Source: Crocinitomicaceae bacterium (GTDB lineage Bacteria > Bacteroidota > Bacteroidia > Flavobacteriales_D > Crocinitomicaceae). From it: a stretch of 64,000 nucleotides of DNA. The notes under the pieces are model-generated. The model saw nothing but the letters and a program-made list of their open reading frames with translations. It was not told where the DNA came from and made no database searches. The position numbers were made by a program, and so were the translations under genes. This document shows positions 63,494-64,000 of this stretch, piece by piece. Every line of letters begins with the position of its first letter. Position 1 is the first letter of the stretch. The stretch spans positions 52,736 to 116,735 of the forward strand of contig JAQXBM010000087.1 in the NCBI GenBank assembly GCA_029252405.1. The letters run 5' to 3'.

Positions 63494-63673
63494 TTATGCC
63501 ACTTCATACTTGTGTTTTGTTGTCACATGAACTTCAAGCGCATCGGCATAGAATAGATGACATTCATGTTCAAAATCCACAAAAACCTCACCAAAATTAT
63601 CACTTTCACTTGGTTCGGTCCGAACATCTTCCTGAAAATAAAAATGTAATGCATGAAAAAAGGAGTTAGTTTC
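63494..63673 (-). pseudogene. 3' remnant of a lost gene (missed by the ORF track)
   Basis: An open minus-strand frame of 59 codons without any ATG, between a TAG at 63674 and the TAA at 63494. It reads HALHFYFQEDVRTEPSESDN, then FGEVFVDFEHECHLFYADAL, then EVHVTTKHKYEVA. Composition and sentence-like order look like the C-terminus of a real protein. Its 5' end runs into a terminator hairpin, so the rest of the gene was removed. Family not recognised. The remaining gap up to 63921 shows nothing else. Confidence 0.5.
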
Positions 63674-63683
63674 CTAACTCCTT
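63655..63683 (-). terminator. Terminator-like hairpin (10-bp perfect stem)
   Basis: AAGGAGTTAG and its perfect inverse CTAACTCCTT flank TTTC. On the minus strand the hairpin is followed by six T, so it would end minus-strand transcription coming from the right, although no minus-strand gene is visible there. Confidence 0.7.
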
Positions 63684-63921
63684 CTTCGTTGTCCCACTAG
63701 GACGATGGAGAAGTGAGCAAACTAAAGGGGTGCGTGGGGTAGGGTAGCAGGTTTTGACGTTGTAATTTTAACAAATTGGTTGTCCTAGTAAGGCTCGAAA
63801 ACTGCACTCTACTTTTTGAAAGTTTCAATCCAATTTATAAAATTAATATCTGTTATTTTCAAAACTTAATCGCTGTATAAAACATAAATCATTACCTTCA
63901 CTACCCCTAATTATTATTCAG

Positions 63922-64000
63922 ATGAAACCAGTACTCCTATTCTTATAACGGCATTCACATTTTCATCGCTTGCGCAAAAACCGCTCAAAGATTTTTACCT
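63922..64000 (+). pseudogene. Start of a secreted-protein gene with a frameshift in its signal peptide (3' partial)
   Basis: ATG at 63922 encodes MKPVLLFL and then meets TAA at 63946-63948. One frame over, without a gap, ACGGCATTC reads on as TAFTFSSLAQKPLKDFY to the window end. Joined, the two pieces give a textbook signal peptide with an SLAQ cleavage site. Insertion of one A (TTATAACG to TTAATAACG) would restore the frame. TACCTTC at 63893-63899 could be the -7 box. Either a real single-base deletion or a sequence error. Confidence 0.55.

Overview
The window reads as a chromosomal segment of a Bacteroidota bacterium, most likely a flavobacterium of the Crocinitomicaceae/Fluviicola type. 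That placement is inference from gene content. Supporting traits are at least eight secreted proteins ending in type IX secretion (T9SS) sorting domains, SprB-type adhesin repeats, promoters with TAnnTTTG -7 boxes instead of sigma70 boxes, the uppS-bamA-ompH-murI envelope locus in Bacteroidota order, the coaX-OMP-TPR-lptC cluster, and DUF5686 and CotH-kinase proteins. There is no rRNA operon, CRISPR array, recognisable transposase or intact prophage.

Layout. 1-6.1 kb: the 3' part of a giant SprB-repeat T9SS adhesin, cut by the window edge. 6.1-16 kb: a small HEAT-like protein, then an expanded outer-membrane biogenesis locus. It holds bamA paralogue 1, uppS overlapping bamA paralogue 2, three OmpH/Skp-like chaperones and murI, and is punctuated by long palindromic repeats that sit at the edges of the extra gene copies. 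16-35 kb: secreted T9SS proteins (reelin-like/Ig-like type B protein, small type A protein, HYR-repeat protein), a globin/UbiB-kinase pair, an esterase, a B12-radical SAM enzyme, an isolated contractile-injection-system sheath protein and an exported GH1 glycosidase. 35-46 kb: gamma carbonic anhydrase, an operon of CotH kinase, lipoprotein and DUF2490 protein, a thioredoxin-like protein, AlkD followed by a membrane protein broken by an in-frame stop, a kbl-GNAT operon and a second CotH protein.

46-64 kb: a DUF5686 outer-membrane protein, the compact coaX-OMP-TPR-lptC operon, tRNA-Phe with a degenerate partial copy of its 3' end downstream, a TPR membrane protein, a PAS histidine kinase without an obvious phospho-acceptor box, a large fusion of an alpha-oxoamine synthase with an acyltransferase, small lipoproteins, a T9SS esterase, a GDSL hydrolase lipoprotein, and several gene remnants. 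The right edge holds the frameshifted start of another secreted protein.

The common theme is the cell envelope. BamA and Skp-like proteins insert outer-membrane barrels, UppS and MurI feed peptidoglycan and polysaccharide synthesis, LptC moves LPS, and many T9SS cargoes end up on the surface or in the medium. None of the T9SS machinery itself lies in the window. The points most worth a second look are the duplicated bamA/ompH locus with its boundary repeats, the orphan sheath gene, the synthase-acyltransferase fusion, and the decayed genes that an ORF caller would miss.
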